A DNA stretch of 64,000 nucleotides from Streptomyces sp. V4I2. GTDB lineage: Bacteria > Actinomycetota > Actinomycetes > Streptomycetales > Streptomycetaceae. Position numbers and translations under genes: made by a program. Position 1 is the first letter of the stretch. The number at the start of each line of letters is the position of its first letter. Shown piece by piece: positions 54,481-62,552 of the stretch. Under the pieces are notes generated by a model. That model did not search any database and was not told the origin of the DNA. It saw only the letters and a list, made by a program, of their open reading frames with translations. Location: NCBI RefSeq assembly GCF_030817655.1, contig NZ_JAUSZM010000003.1, positions 3,968,001 through 4,032,000 on the forward strand. Reading direction: 5' to 3'.

Positions 54481-57003
54481 TCAGCCACCGAACGGACCCT
54501 CGATGTATTCCCGCGGGACGACGCCCTTGATCAGCCATTCCTGGTCCCGTCGGGTGTTCATCATGTCGATCATACGCTGGGCGATGCGCTTGGCCTTCGT
54601 GTTGCTCAGGCCCATCGACCGCGCAAGTTCCTCCGCCTGAGACTTGGTGGTGCCCGGCGGTACGGTCAGATCCACAGGCCGCCCCGCGATCTTGTCCGCC
54701 GTTTCTTGGATATGGCCCTGAACCCGCTCCGGCGGATAGACCTCCACATCACTGACACGCCCGGCGGCGATGTCGCGCTCCAGTCGGTCCAGATCCACAC
54801 GAATGCGGTTTGACCCAAAGGCCTTGGCGTTGGCCCCCTCAGAGCTCAGCGAGGTGAACGGGCTGTCGGACTTGGCCGGGTCCCGTCCCACGATGTGGTC
54901 GACGACGCTTGCCCGGCCGTCGGGATTCGCAGGTACGAGATCACCGTCCGCATTCAAGTGCGACTTGCGTTGTCCCTTGGCATTGTGCTCCGAGGTGAAG
55001 TTGTCATCCTGCCGAATGAGGCCAGGCTTTTTCTCCTCTGGGCCCGGGTTGCTGTCATGGGGCGGCGGAGTCCCGTCGTCGTTACCCCCAACGCCTGCGC
55101 CCTCTCCTCGGCCGTCTTGGCTGTGCGCAGTGGACGCATCGTCGGCATCCGCGTGCCCACCGCCGGAAGCTCCATCGTCAGCGTTGCCGCCTGAGGGGGT
55201 GTCATGGCTAGAGCCGTGCCCAGCCTGAGTGGTGTGCTGATGGGCACCCGCCGACGTGCCGGTGGTTTCGGGTGAGCCGCCCGGTGCTTCTGGGCCTGCC
55301 GTGTGCCCGGTGCCGAGGTCGTCGGCCGGGCCACCAGGAAGTTTCTCACCCGCGCCGCCGACCGAGAGGTCGTGGCCGGCCTGAGCTGTCGGAATGTCAT
55401 GGCCCGCTTGTACGGGGAGGTCGTCACGGGTGGTACGACCCACGTCACCCAGGTCGTGACCTACGCTGCTACCGAGGTGGACAGGCTGCTCGGCGGTACG
55501 AGCGCCCGCGCCCACCAGCGCCGGTTCCTTCACCGCGGAGTCCACTCGCGGCCCGCCCGCGCCATCGGCCGGGTTGCCCGACGTCGGCCTGTCCACCACG
55601 TCCGTGGGCGCGTTGTCGACGTTGTCGACCATGTTGCCCTGGTTGTCGAGGAGGTTGCCGTTCGGGTCCATGTACTGGGCCGGGGAGCCGTCCACGCTCG
55701 GCAGTTTCGTCGTGCCCGCGGGAAGGACCGGGGTGTCGTCCGGGAGTTTGATGTTGCCGTCGGGCAGCCGGGTCGCGCCGTCCGGGATCGTGGCGCCCTC
55801 GGGCAGGTTCACCGTGCCGTCGGGGAGCTTGACCGCGCCTTCGGGGAGAGTGAAGGCGTTCTCCGGGAGGGCGGGGATGTCGATGTTGCCGACACCCTTC
55901 AACGCCGCACTGATGTCGCCGATCTTCGACAGGCCGGCGCCCGCGCCCTTGGCGATGTACGTCATCGGGTCGAGGACCCGGCCCGCCTTGCCCGCCGCCG
56001 ACAGGACCTTCGCCACCGCACCGGCCTTGCCCGCGCCCGCGACGCCGGCGCCCGCACCACCCGTGAACACGGTGGTCACCACGTTGAAGGTGACCGCGCC
56101 CGCCGCACGACCGGGGTTCTTCCCCCACTCGTCCCACGCCACCAGCGCCTTGCCCGTCTCCTTCATCGCGGTGCGCGAATCACGGATCCAGGAGGGGAGT
56201 TTGTCGTCCGGTAGCGCCCAGAACAGCACCTGCGCACCCGGCATCATGCTGAGCGTCAGGCCGGTCGCCAGCTGGGCAAGGCCCTTCCAGGCCTGGCCCA
56301 TCGCGTCCCAGCCGCCGAAGCCCACCAGCATGCCCAGGCCCTTGATCGTGCCCCAGATGCCGTCCACGATCAGGCCGTCCCACACGAACGACTTCACCCA
56401 GTGGCCGACCTCGTACCAGTGATGCTTCTCCTCCACCGGGTCACCCCAGGGAAGCTTCGCGTTCTTCATGTCGTCCGCGGAGAAGCCGTACTGGTCCTTA
56501 CGCTCGGAGCCGTCCCCGGCGACCATCTGCGTGCCGCCCCACAACGCCGTGATCTTGTTGTGAGCCGTCCGCTCCGCAGCCCAGAACGCCGCCACCGTCG
56601 CGGTGATGTCGTCCCGGATCTGGTTGTGCTCCTCGACCTTGTCGCCGTCGTACTCCCACTCGTCGTCGTCCTTGACCGACGAGACAAACGTCGTCGCGTC
56701 CGTCTTCAGCTGCTTCAGCTTGTCGACGAGGGGGCGGATCTCCGTCGCGTACGACGACAGGGCGGACGACACGGTTTCGAGGTCGTCCGCGAACGTGTCC
56801 GCGCGCTCCTTGACCGGCTTCGTCGTCGCGAAGAGCTGCTCCGCCTCCGGAGCCGTGTAATACGCCGACAGGCCCTGGAACTGCGAATGAACGTCCCCGC
56901 CGGTCGTACGGACATGCCCCGCGTCCTTCTTCAGGTCCGCGTGGTCGATCTCCAGCTGGGCCAGGTCACCGGTGTACTGGGGAATCTGGTCCGGCTGGAT
57001 CAT
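54481..57003 (-). CDS. T7SS-secreted polymorphic toxin 3 (ADP-ribosyltransferase-like C-terminus)
   Basis: 840 residues. The first ~385 are almost identical to toxin 1, including at the DNA level. Then come LPxGxVxLPxG repeats (residues ~385-445), a Gly/His/Asp/Thr linker, and from about 655 a domain homologous to the end of toxin 2: LIRQDDNF with Arg664, SPFTSLS with Ser718, IRVDLDRLE, and EWLIKGVVPREYIEGPF with Glu822. The motif order suits a pierisin/scabin-like ADP-ribosyltransferase fold (inference). Overlaps the DUF6507-like gene by 4 bp. Confidence 0.88.
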   Translation of the reverse strand: MIQPDQIPQYTGDLAQLEIDHADLKKDAGHVRTTGGDVHSQFQGLSAYYTAPEAEQLFATTKPVKERADTFADDLETVSSALSSYATEIRPLVDKLKQLKTDATTFVSSVKDDDEWEYDGDKVEEHNQIRDDITATVAAFWAAERTAHNKITALWGGTQMVAGDGSERKDQYGFSADDMKNAKLPWGDPVEEKHHWYEVGHWVKSFVWDGLIVDGIWGTIKGLGMLVGFGGWDAMGQAWKGLAQLATGLTLSMMPGAQVLFWALPDDKLPSWIRDSRTAMKETGKALVAWDEWGKNPGRAAGAVTFNVVTTVFTGGAGAGVAGAGKAGAVAKVLSAAGKAGRVLDPMTYIAKGAGAGLSKIGDISAALKGVGNIDIPALPENAFTLPEGAVKLPDGTVNLPEGATIPDGATRLPDGNIKLPDDTPVLPAGTTKLPSVDGSPAQYMDPNGNLLDNQGNMVDNVDNAPTDVVDRPTSGNPADGAGGPRVDSAVKEPALVGAGARTAEQPVHLGSSVGHDLGDVGRTTRDDLPVQAGHDIPTAQAGHDLSVGGAGEKLPGGPADDLGTGHTAGPEAPGGSPETTGTSAGAHQHTTQAGHGSSHDTPSGGNADDGASGGGHADADDASTAHSQDGRGEGAGVGGNDDGTPPPHDSNPGPEEKKPGLIRQDDNFTSEHNAKGQRKSHLNADGDLVPANPDGRASVVDHIVGRDPAKSDSPFTSLSSEGANAKAFGSNRIRVDLDRLERDIAAGRVSDVEVYPPERVQGHIQETADKIAGRPVDLTVPPGTTKSQAEELARSMGLSNTKAKRIAQRMIDMMNTRRDQEWLIKGVVPREYIEGPFGG

Positions 57004-57392
57004 GCCTTGCCCGCCCCCGGCATATCCAGCTTCGGCTCGGACAACGCAGCGCGCTGCGCCTCCGTCGCCATCTCCTGATCACCGTTGAGGTAGGCCGTCG
57101 TGGCGTCCACCGCACCCTGCAACGACTTGCCGGCCCGGGCAGCGACGTACTGAAGATCCTTCGACGCACGCTCCGCGTACTGCGACAACGCCAGGGCCAC
57201 CAGACCACCCGCGGCCTTCTCGCCACCCTCGCCGCCACCGCCGCCCTCGGCGGAGATCGTGCCGGCACTGGTAGCCGCCGACGTCAGGTGCTCGCCGAAC
57301 GCCTTCGCGTACTTCTCCAGGTCCGACGCGGTCTCCCCCGTCGTCTTCAACACCCCTGAAATACCTTGCGGCTTCAGATCCCAGCCCGGCAC
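57000..57392 (-). CDS. DUF6507-like T7SS partner protein (module 3)
   Basis: 130 residues, differing from the module 1 copy at about one residue (Thr for Ala near position 113). Same glycine hinge and same ATGA overlap with the toxin start. The sequence conservation across modules, against diverging toxin tips, fits a role in handling the common toxin N-terminus. Confidence 0.85.
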   Translation of the reverse strand: MPGWDLKPQGISGVLKTTGETASDLEKYAKAFGEHLTSAATSAGTISAEGGGGGEGGEKAAGGLVALALSQYAERASKDLQYVAARAGKSLQGAVDATTAYLNGDQEMATEAQRAALSEPKLDMPGAGKA

Positions 57393-57433
57393 AACAGCCC
57401 CCGTATCCCCGAAGTTCCCACTGCCCTACAGAC

Positions 57434-57748
57434 TCAGCCGATGTTGTCGACCGCGGCCTTCGCCCGCTGAGCCGTCGACTGCGCCGTGCTGTCGTTCTTT
57501 TCCAGCGTCGACTTCAGCAGCGCGATGATGCTCTTCACCTCGTTGGAGGCGTTGTTCCACCGCTGCTCCTTGCCGTGATACTCGTCCGACACACCGTCCG
57601 CCGTGAAGTCGGCCATCGCAGCCTTCACCTGGCTGTCACGGTTGGCGATCACCGTTTCGAGGCGACCGATCACCGCCTGGATGTTGGACTGCGCGTCCGC
57701 GGACGCACCCGTGTCGTACGACCGACGATCCGCACCTGAAGGCGCCAT
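57434..57748 (-). CDS. ESAT-6-like protein (module 3)
   Basis: 104 residues, identical in translation to the module 1 copy from the ATG at 57748. Helical hairpin with Tyr-His-Gly at the turn; GGGGAG upstream. Presumably exported with the WXG-like protein or the toxin. Confidence 0.88.
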   Translation of the reverse strand: MAPSGADRRSYDTGASADAQSNIQAVIGRLETVIANRDSQVKAAMADFTADGVSDEYHGKEQRWNNASNEVKSIIALLKSTLEKNDSTAQSTAQRAKAAVDNIG

Positions 57749-57828
57749 CACACACCACTCCCCGAGAGTTGAAAGAAAGCCCACCAAGGGCCGACGAACT
57801 ACAGAACGGCAGAACGAAGCCCGAGGGC

Positions 57829-58155
57829 TCAGCGGAAGCGCGCCGCGTCGAAGTTCGCGGCACCCATCTGCTGCTTCGCGTTGTCGCCCTGCTCCTGGTC
57901 ACCGGAGCTGAACGCCGAGTCCATCCCCGACTGACCGCCGAGGATGGCCGCCAGCGAGGCGTTGAGCTCCTTGGCGATCCCGTCCGCACGGTTCTTGAAG
58001 TCGTCGAACATCACACGACCCGCACCGTTGAACTTGCCCTCCAGCGGCGCCGCCGCCTGCACCAACTGCCCGATCAGCGCGCCGAGGTCATCGCTCGAGC
58101 CCCGCGAATCACGCTGGAGCTGCGACAGCGTCTGCGCACCCATGTCGAACTTCAT
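57829..58155 (-). CDS. WXG100-like protein (module 3)
   Basis: 108 residues from the ATG at 58155, preceded by GGGGGAGG. Differs from the module 1 copy at about two residues (Ala for Ser/Gly in the helices). FNGAG replaces Trp-x-Gly. Promoter-like element 48 bp upstream. Confidence 0.88.
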   Translation of the reverse strand: MKFDMGAQTLSQLQRDSRGSSDDLGALIGQLVQAAAPLEGKFNGAGRVMFDDFKNRADGIAKELNASLAAILGGQSGMDSAFSSGDQEQGDNAKQQMGAANFDAARFR

Positions 58156-58202
58156 TACGCCCTCCCCCATTGGGTCCTGACCACCACATCGTGTGCATTA
58201 CA

Positions 58203-58232
58203 TCTCTACCAACTCCCTGATTGCCCATGCAA
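58203..58232 (-). promoter_or_regulatory. Conserved promoter-like element of toxin module 3
   Basis: Minus strand TTGCAT, 18 nt, TAGAGA. The -35 part lies in a perfect palindrome GATTGC-ccat-GCAATC (58219-58234), degenerate in the other two copies, so a regulator could bind here. Confidence 0.6.
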
Positions 58233-58305
58233 TCGGGTACCGGCGGTAGTTACAGAGGCAGCACAAACCCATGACCGAAGCATGGGTGCGTATGCGGACA
58301 AACAC

Positions 58306-59493
58306 TCACTGGGTGGACGACGCGGCCGCCGCCGTCGGCCCCTCGCGGCAGATCAGCAGCAGTGCCCGGTCGTCGTTGACGTCCTTCGCCACCGCCTCGA
58401 TCAGGTGCCACGCCGCTCCGTGGAAGCCGCCGGCCACATAGCGGTCGGCCTCGCCGGTGAGGCGGTCGATGCCCTCGACGATGTCGCGTTCGGACGTTTC
58501 CACCAGACCGTCCGTGAACAGCATCAACACGTCGCCCGGGCGCAGCGAGCCCTTCACGGGGTCGAACTGCGCGCCGTCGTACACACCGAGCAGCGGGCCC
58601 TCCGCGGCCTTCTCCTCCCAGCGGCCGCTGCCCGCACTGAGCTGGAGCCCCGGCGGGTGGCCCGCGGAGTACAGCTCGTAGTCCCCCGAGTCCAGGTCCA
58701 GGACCAGGTGGATCGAGGTCGCGAAGCCCTCGTCCCAGTCCTGGCGGAGCAGGTAGCCGTTGGCGGCCGGCAGGAACGCGTGTGGGGGGAGCGAGCCGAG
58801 CAGGCCGCCGAAGGCGCCCGACAGGAGCAGGGCGCGCGAACCCGCGTCCATGCCCTTGCCCGACACGTCCGTCAGGACGACCTCCATCGTGCGGCCGCCG
58901 TTCGTGCGGGCCGCGACAACGAAGTCACCGGAGAACGACTGACCGCCCGCCGGGCGCAGCGCCATCTCCCGGTGCCAGCCCTGCGGCAGCTGCGGCAGCT
59001 TGCTCTGCACGCGGATGCGTTCGCGCAGGTCGAAGAGCATCGTGCCGCCGCGCCGCCAGGGCACGCCGACCCGGCTGCGGAACTGGGCGATGAGGAGACC
59101 GAAGAAGCCGCAGGCGGCGACCACCAGGACCACGCCCGGGGTGACCCTGGACGGGCCCTCCGTGTACGGGCCCAGCTGCACCGACTCCACGATCAGCGCG
59201 GTCGCCGCCGCCGCGTACAGGCCGAGCAGGCTCGCCGGGCGCAGCAGCAGGCCGCCCGCGACGATCGGCAGGACCAGCGCGGCCGGGGAGCACCACACCG
59301 AGTTGGCCAGTGTCGTGGCCGCGATCAGCGGGACGGTGATCAGCAGGCCGACCATCGCGACCCAGTCCGAGCCGTCGCCGCGGAAGTAGTCGACGGCGCT
59401 TCTGCGCATGCCGACGCGGGCCCGGTGCCACTGCATCTTCCACCGGGCCGTGAACGTCTCGGCTTCCGCGCGCCGCTCTCGTCCTGCTGCCAT
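58306..59493 (-). CDS. Membrane SpoIIE-type PP2C serine/threonine phosphatase
   Basis: 395 residues. About four membrane helices (residues ~43-135: VAMVGLLITVPLIAATTLAN, VVLVVAACGFFGLLIAQF) precede a SpoIIE/PP2C domain with SGDFVVAARTNGG, VVLTDVSGKGMDAGSRA (metal-binding Asp), LYSAGHPPGLQL and VLMLFTDGLVETSERD. Such phosphatases dephosphorylate anti-anti-sigma factors. Many Streptomyces paralogues exist and the partner is not in the window. The ATG at 59493 begins AAGRERR. Confidence 0.92.
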   Translation of the reverse strand: MAAGRERRAEAETFTARWKMQWHRARVGMRRSAVDYFRGDGSDWVAMVGLLITVPLIAATTLANSVWCSPAALVLPIVAGGLLLRPASLLGLYAAAATALIVESVQLGPYTEGPSRVTPGVVLVVAACGFFGLLIAQFRSRVGVPWRRGGTMLFDLRERIRVQSKLPQLPQGWHREMALRPAGGQSFSGDFVVAARTNGGRTMEVVLTDVSGKGMDAGSRALLLSGAFGGLLGSLPPHAFLPAANGYLLRQDWDEGFATSIHLVLDLDSGDYELYSAGHPPGLQLSAGSGRWEEKAAEGPLLGVYDGAQFDPVKGSLRPGDVLMLFTDGLVETSERDIVEGIDRLTGEADRYVAGGFHGAAWHLIEAVAKDVNDDRALLLICREGPTAAAASSTQ

Positions 59494-59655
59494 TAGTTCG
59501 GGACCCTATCCATCGGACCAGGTGCTTGGCACGGGAGGTCCCACTTGTCCCCCGTCCGAGGCTCAACTTCACAGTGAACTTCACAGATAGCCATCGTGGC
59601 GCCATCAAGGCGAAATTCCCTGGCCCGTCCTGCAATGCCCTGGTAGGCATGGTTC

Positions 59656-60885
59656 ATGGGGACTGACGTGCGGGTACTGCAGCGGGACGACTGGGACCAG
59701 TGGTACGACAACCTGCTCCGCGCCTTCGGCGGGGTTCCGGAGTCGTCCGAGGAGCGGGAGCTGTGGAGCTCGCTCACCGAGACCGACCGTTCCATCGGGG
59801 TCTGGGACGGTGACGTGTGCGTGGGCACGGCGGGGGCGTTCAGCTTCCGGCTGACCGTGCCGGGCGGCGCCGCGGTGCCGGCCGCCGGCGTGACCATGGT
59901 CAGCGTGGCCGCCACGCACCGGCGGCGCGGGGTGTTGCGCTCCATGATGCGGCGGCAACTGGACGACGTACGGGAATGGGGCTGGCCGCTCGCCGTGCTG
60001 ACGGCCTCGGAGCCCCCGATCTACGGGCGGTTCGGGTACGCCGCGGCGACGCACTGCGTGAACGTCGAGGTCGACACGACGCGCGTACGGCTGTCCGTGC
60101 CGCCCGGCACCGATGACGTACGCCTGCGGTACGCCGCGCCGGCCGACGTCCTCGACGCGTGCGAGGCGGTGTACGCGCGCAAGGCGCCCGGCCGGCCGGG
60201 GATGTTGGCGCGGCTGCCCGGGTGGGAGCGCCTCGGGTTGCTCGATCCGGAGAGCGGCCGGGACGGGGCGTCGCCCCTGCAGTGCGTGGTGGCCGAGCGG
60301 GGCGGCGAGGTCGTGGGGTACGCGCGCTTCCGGATCAAGCCGGAGTGGGACGCCGCCGGGCCCAAGGGCGTGGTGGTCCTGCGCGACACGGAGGCACTGG
60401 ACGCGGCGGCGCATGCCGCGCTGTGGCGGTTCCTGTTCGAGATCGACCTGACGTCGAAGCTCACCGCGCCGGGACGGCCGTCGGACGAGCCGTGGCTGTC
60501 CATGGTGTCCGACATCCGGCGGTGCGGGTTGCGGGTGCGGGACTCCCTGTACGTCCGGCTGGTGGAGGTCGGCGCCGCGCTGGAGGCGCGGACCTATCAG
60601 GCGCCGGTGGACGTGGTGTTCGAGGTCGAGGACGACTTCTGCCCCTGGAACGCGGGGCGTTGGCGGCTCGCCGGGGACGCGAAGGGCGCGTCGTGCGCTC
60701 GTACGACGGATGCGGCTGATCTTGCCCTGTCGGTACGGGAGTTGGGGGCCGCGTACCTCGGCGGTGTGAGCCTGGTCTCGCTGGGCGCGGCCGGTCGGGT
60801 GCGGGAGCTGCGGCAGGGGGCGCTGGCGGAGGCGGCCGTGGGGTTCGGGTCGACGGTCGCGCCCTGGCTGCCCCACGGGTTCTAG
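59656..60885 (+). CDS. GNAT N-acetyltransferase, Eis-like
   Basis: 409 residues. The N-terminal GNAT domain has the acetyl-CoA loop VSVAATHRRRGVLRSMM and SEPPIYGRFGYAAAT. A second GNAT-like domain and an SCP2-like C-terminal domain follow, ending PWLPHGF with a free carboxylate, as in Eis where the terminal carboxylate takes part in catalysis. Eis proteins acetylate amines on proteins or aminoglycosides; the substrate here is unknown. Confidence 0.92.
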   Translation: MGTDVRVLQRDDWDQWYDNLLRAFGGVPESSEERELWSSLTETDRSIGVWDGDVCVGTAGAFSFRLTVPGGAAVPAAGVTMVSVAATHRRRGVLRSMMRRQLDDVREWGWPLAVLTASEPPIYGRFGYAAATHCVNVEVDTTRVRLSVPPGTDDVRLRYAAPADVLDACEAVYARKAPGRPGMLARLPGWERLGLLDPESGRDGASPLQCVVAERGGEVVGYARFRIKPEWDAAGPKGVVVLRDTEALDAAAHAALWRFLFEIDLTSKLTAPGRPSDEPWLSMVSDIRRCGLRVRDSLYVRLVEVGAALEARTYQAPVDVVFEVEDDFCPWNAGRWRLAGDAKGASCARTTDAADLALSVRELGAAYLGGVSLVSLGAAGRVRELRQGALAEAAVGFGSTVAPWLPHGF

Positions 60886-60903
60886 ACCGGTTCCGGACCT
60901 GCC

Positions 60904-61713
60904 TCAGGGCTTCTGGCAGGTCGGGCACCAGAAGAGGTTGCGGGCGGCGAGATCGGCGGTGCGGATCTCGCCGCCACAGATGTGGCAGGGCAGGTTGGCC
61001 CTGCGGTACACGTAGACCTCGCCGCCGTGGTCGTCGACGCGCGGCGGGCGGCCCATCGCCTCCGGGGTGTGTTCGGGGCGGACGGTGTCGATGCGGTTGT
61101 TGCGGACGCCCTCGCGCATGAGGTCGACGAGGTCGTGCCAGATCGCGTCCCACTCGGCGGGGGTGAGGCTCTGGCCGGTGCGGTACGGGTCGACGCGGTG
61201 CCGGAAGAGGACCTCGGCGCGGTAGACGTTGCCGACGCCGGCGACGACCTTCTGGTCCATGAGCAGGGCGGCGATCGTCGTACGGCTGCGGGAGATCCGT
61301 CGGTACGCGGTGTCCGGGTCGGCGTCCTCGCGGAGGGGGTCGGGGCCGAGGCGGTCGTGTATCGCGTCCTTCTCGGTGTCCGTGATCAGGGCGCAGGTCG
61401 TGGGGCCGCGGAGATCGACGTACGACGTGCTGTTCGCGAGCCGGAGGCGGACGGTGTCCGTGGGCGGGGGTGCGGGGGCCGGGCCGAAGGTGACCTTGCC
61501 GAAGAGGCCCAGGTGGATGTGGATCCACTCACTGTCGCGGAAGCCCAGGAAGAGGTGCTTGCCGTGGGCCTCGGTGGCGGTGAGTTCCGTGCCGGTGAGG
61601 AGGGCGGCGGAGTCGGTGAACTTGCCCTGGGGGCTGGTCACCTGCGGTGCGGTGTTTTTGAAGGCCGCGGCGTAGTCCTGGGCCAGCCGGTGGATCGTGT
61701 GCCCTTCCGGCAC
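60904..61713 (-). CDS. Fpg/Nei family DNA glycosylase
   Basis: 269 residues. The N-terminal MPEGHTIHRL carries the catalytic Pro2/Glu3. Thr/His at positions 5-6 point to the Nei/endonuclease VIII-like branch common in actinobacteria rather than MutM. The H2TH region VVAGVGNVYRAEVLF and a C-terminal zinc finger C-X2-C-X16-C-X2-C (CHICGG ... CPTC) are intact. Removes oxidised bases and cleaves the DNA strand. Converges with the acetyltransferase gene 18 bp away. Confidence 0.95.
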   Translation of the reverse strand: MPEGHTIHRLAQDYAAAFKNTAPQVTSPQGKFTDSAALLTGTELTATEAHGKHLFLGFRDSEWIHIHLGLFGKVTFGPAPAPPPTDTVRLRLANSTSYVDLRGPTTCALITDTEKDAIHDRLGPDPLREDADPDTAYRRISRSRTTIAALLMDQKVVAGVGNVYRAEVLFRHRVDPYRTGQSLTPAEWDAIWHDLVDLMREGVRNNRIDTVRPEHTPEAMGRPPRVDDHGGEVYVYRRANLPCHICGGEIRTADLAARNLFWCPTCQKP

Positions 61714-61727
61714 GGTGCGGTTCCTTT

Positions 61728-61826
61728 CCCTGCCCCTGGGGCTCCGCCCCAGACCCCGCCAGGGGCTCCGCCCCCTGGACCCCCTTACCTATGCCCACCC
61801 ACCGCCCGTCTCGGTGGGTCAAGAGG
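61728..61826. repeat. Dispersed Streptomyces-type intergenic repeat, copy B
   Basis: Two GGGGCTCCGCCCC-type hairpins followed by CCTATGCCCACCCACCGCCC and CTCGGTGGGTCAAGAGG, the same tail as copy A at 20203-20275. It fills the gap between rpiB and the glycosylase gene and may act as the rpiB terminator. Confidence 0.75.
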
Positions 61827-61837
61827 AACCGCAGTGA

Positions 61838-62323
61838 CTACTGCTGCGGGTGGTGTGCCGGGATCGGCGGCAGGTCGCCCGTCGTCTCGTAGTCGGCCAG
61901 CATCTCGATGCGGCGGATGTGACGCTCATCACCGGAGAACGGCGTGTTCAGGAAGGTCTCGACGAACTTGGTCGCCTCCTCCTCGGTGTGCATACGCGCG
62001 CCCACCGCGACGACGTTCGCGTTGTTGTGCTGGCGGCCGAGGGACGCCGTCTCCTCGCTCCAGGCGAGGGCCGAGCGCACGCCCTTCACCTTGTTCGCGG
62101 CGATCTGCTCGCCGTTGCCGGAGCCGCCGATCACGACGCCGAGGGCCTCGGGGTCCGCGGCCGTCCGCTCGGCGGCGCGGAGGCAGAACGGCGGGTAGTC
62201 GTCCTGGGCGTCGTAGATGTGGGGACCACAGTCGACCGGGTCGTGGCCCGCTGCCCTGAGCCACTCGACGAGGTGGTTCTTGAGTTCGAAGCCGGCATGG
62301 TCGGAGCCGAGATACACGCGCAT
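61838..62323 (-). CDS. rpiB: Ribose-5-phosphate isomerase B
   Basis: 161 residues from the ATG at 62323. RpiB motifs: YLGSDHAGFELKNHL, DCGPHIYDAQDDYP, GVVIGGSGNGEQIAANKVKG (the anion hole; actinobacterial type with Ser where E. coli has the catalytic Cys) and RQHNNANVVAVGARMH. Interconverts ribose-5-P and ribulose-5-P in the pentose phosphate pathway. Same direction as the glycosylase gene, separated by the repeat. Confidence 0.96.
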   Translation of the reverse strand: MRVYLGSDHAGFELKNHLVEWLRAAGHDPVDCGPHIYDAQDDYPPFCLRAAERTAADPEALGVVIGGSGNGEQIAANKVKGVRSALAWSEETASLGRQHNNANVVAVGARMHTEEEATKFVETFLNTPFSGDERHIRRIEMLADYETTGDLPPIPAHHPQQ

Positions 62324-62474
62324 GGGACGAGTGTGACACGGGCGTTTCAGGGCAGCAGCTCGGGGGGCCAATCCAGAAAACTGTGGGCAACACTACAGAA
62401 CCTCAGGAAAAGCTCAAGTAACGATCCGGAATCAAAGGTTCACCAATCCCTTTGCCTCCGATTCACTGGACCAA

Positions 62475-62519
62475 CCCGTACGCCGCTCGTACGGGAACCC
62501 GCACCTCCCCCCGTGCGGG
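62475..62519 (+). promoter_or_regulatory. Two tandem hairpins in the permease leader
   Basis: CCCGTACG-N5-CGTACGGG at 62475-62495 and CCCGCAC-N8-GTGCGGG at 62498-62519, ending 33 bp before the permease ATG. No U-tract follows. They could be an operator, an attenuator or an RNA stability element. The rest of 62324-62552 shows no gene. Confidence 0.55.
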
Positions 62520-62552
62520 ATGAGCTCACCCGGCGCAAAGGAACCCCCTCCT

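Noticed and set aside
42764..58155. Transposon-borne origin of the repeated toxin modules
   Set aside because: No transposase gene or terminal inverted repeats flank the copies; tandem duplication and homologous recombination explain them.
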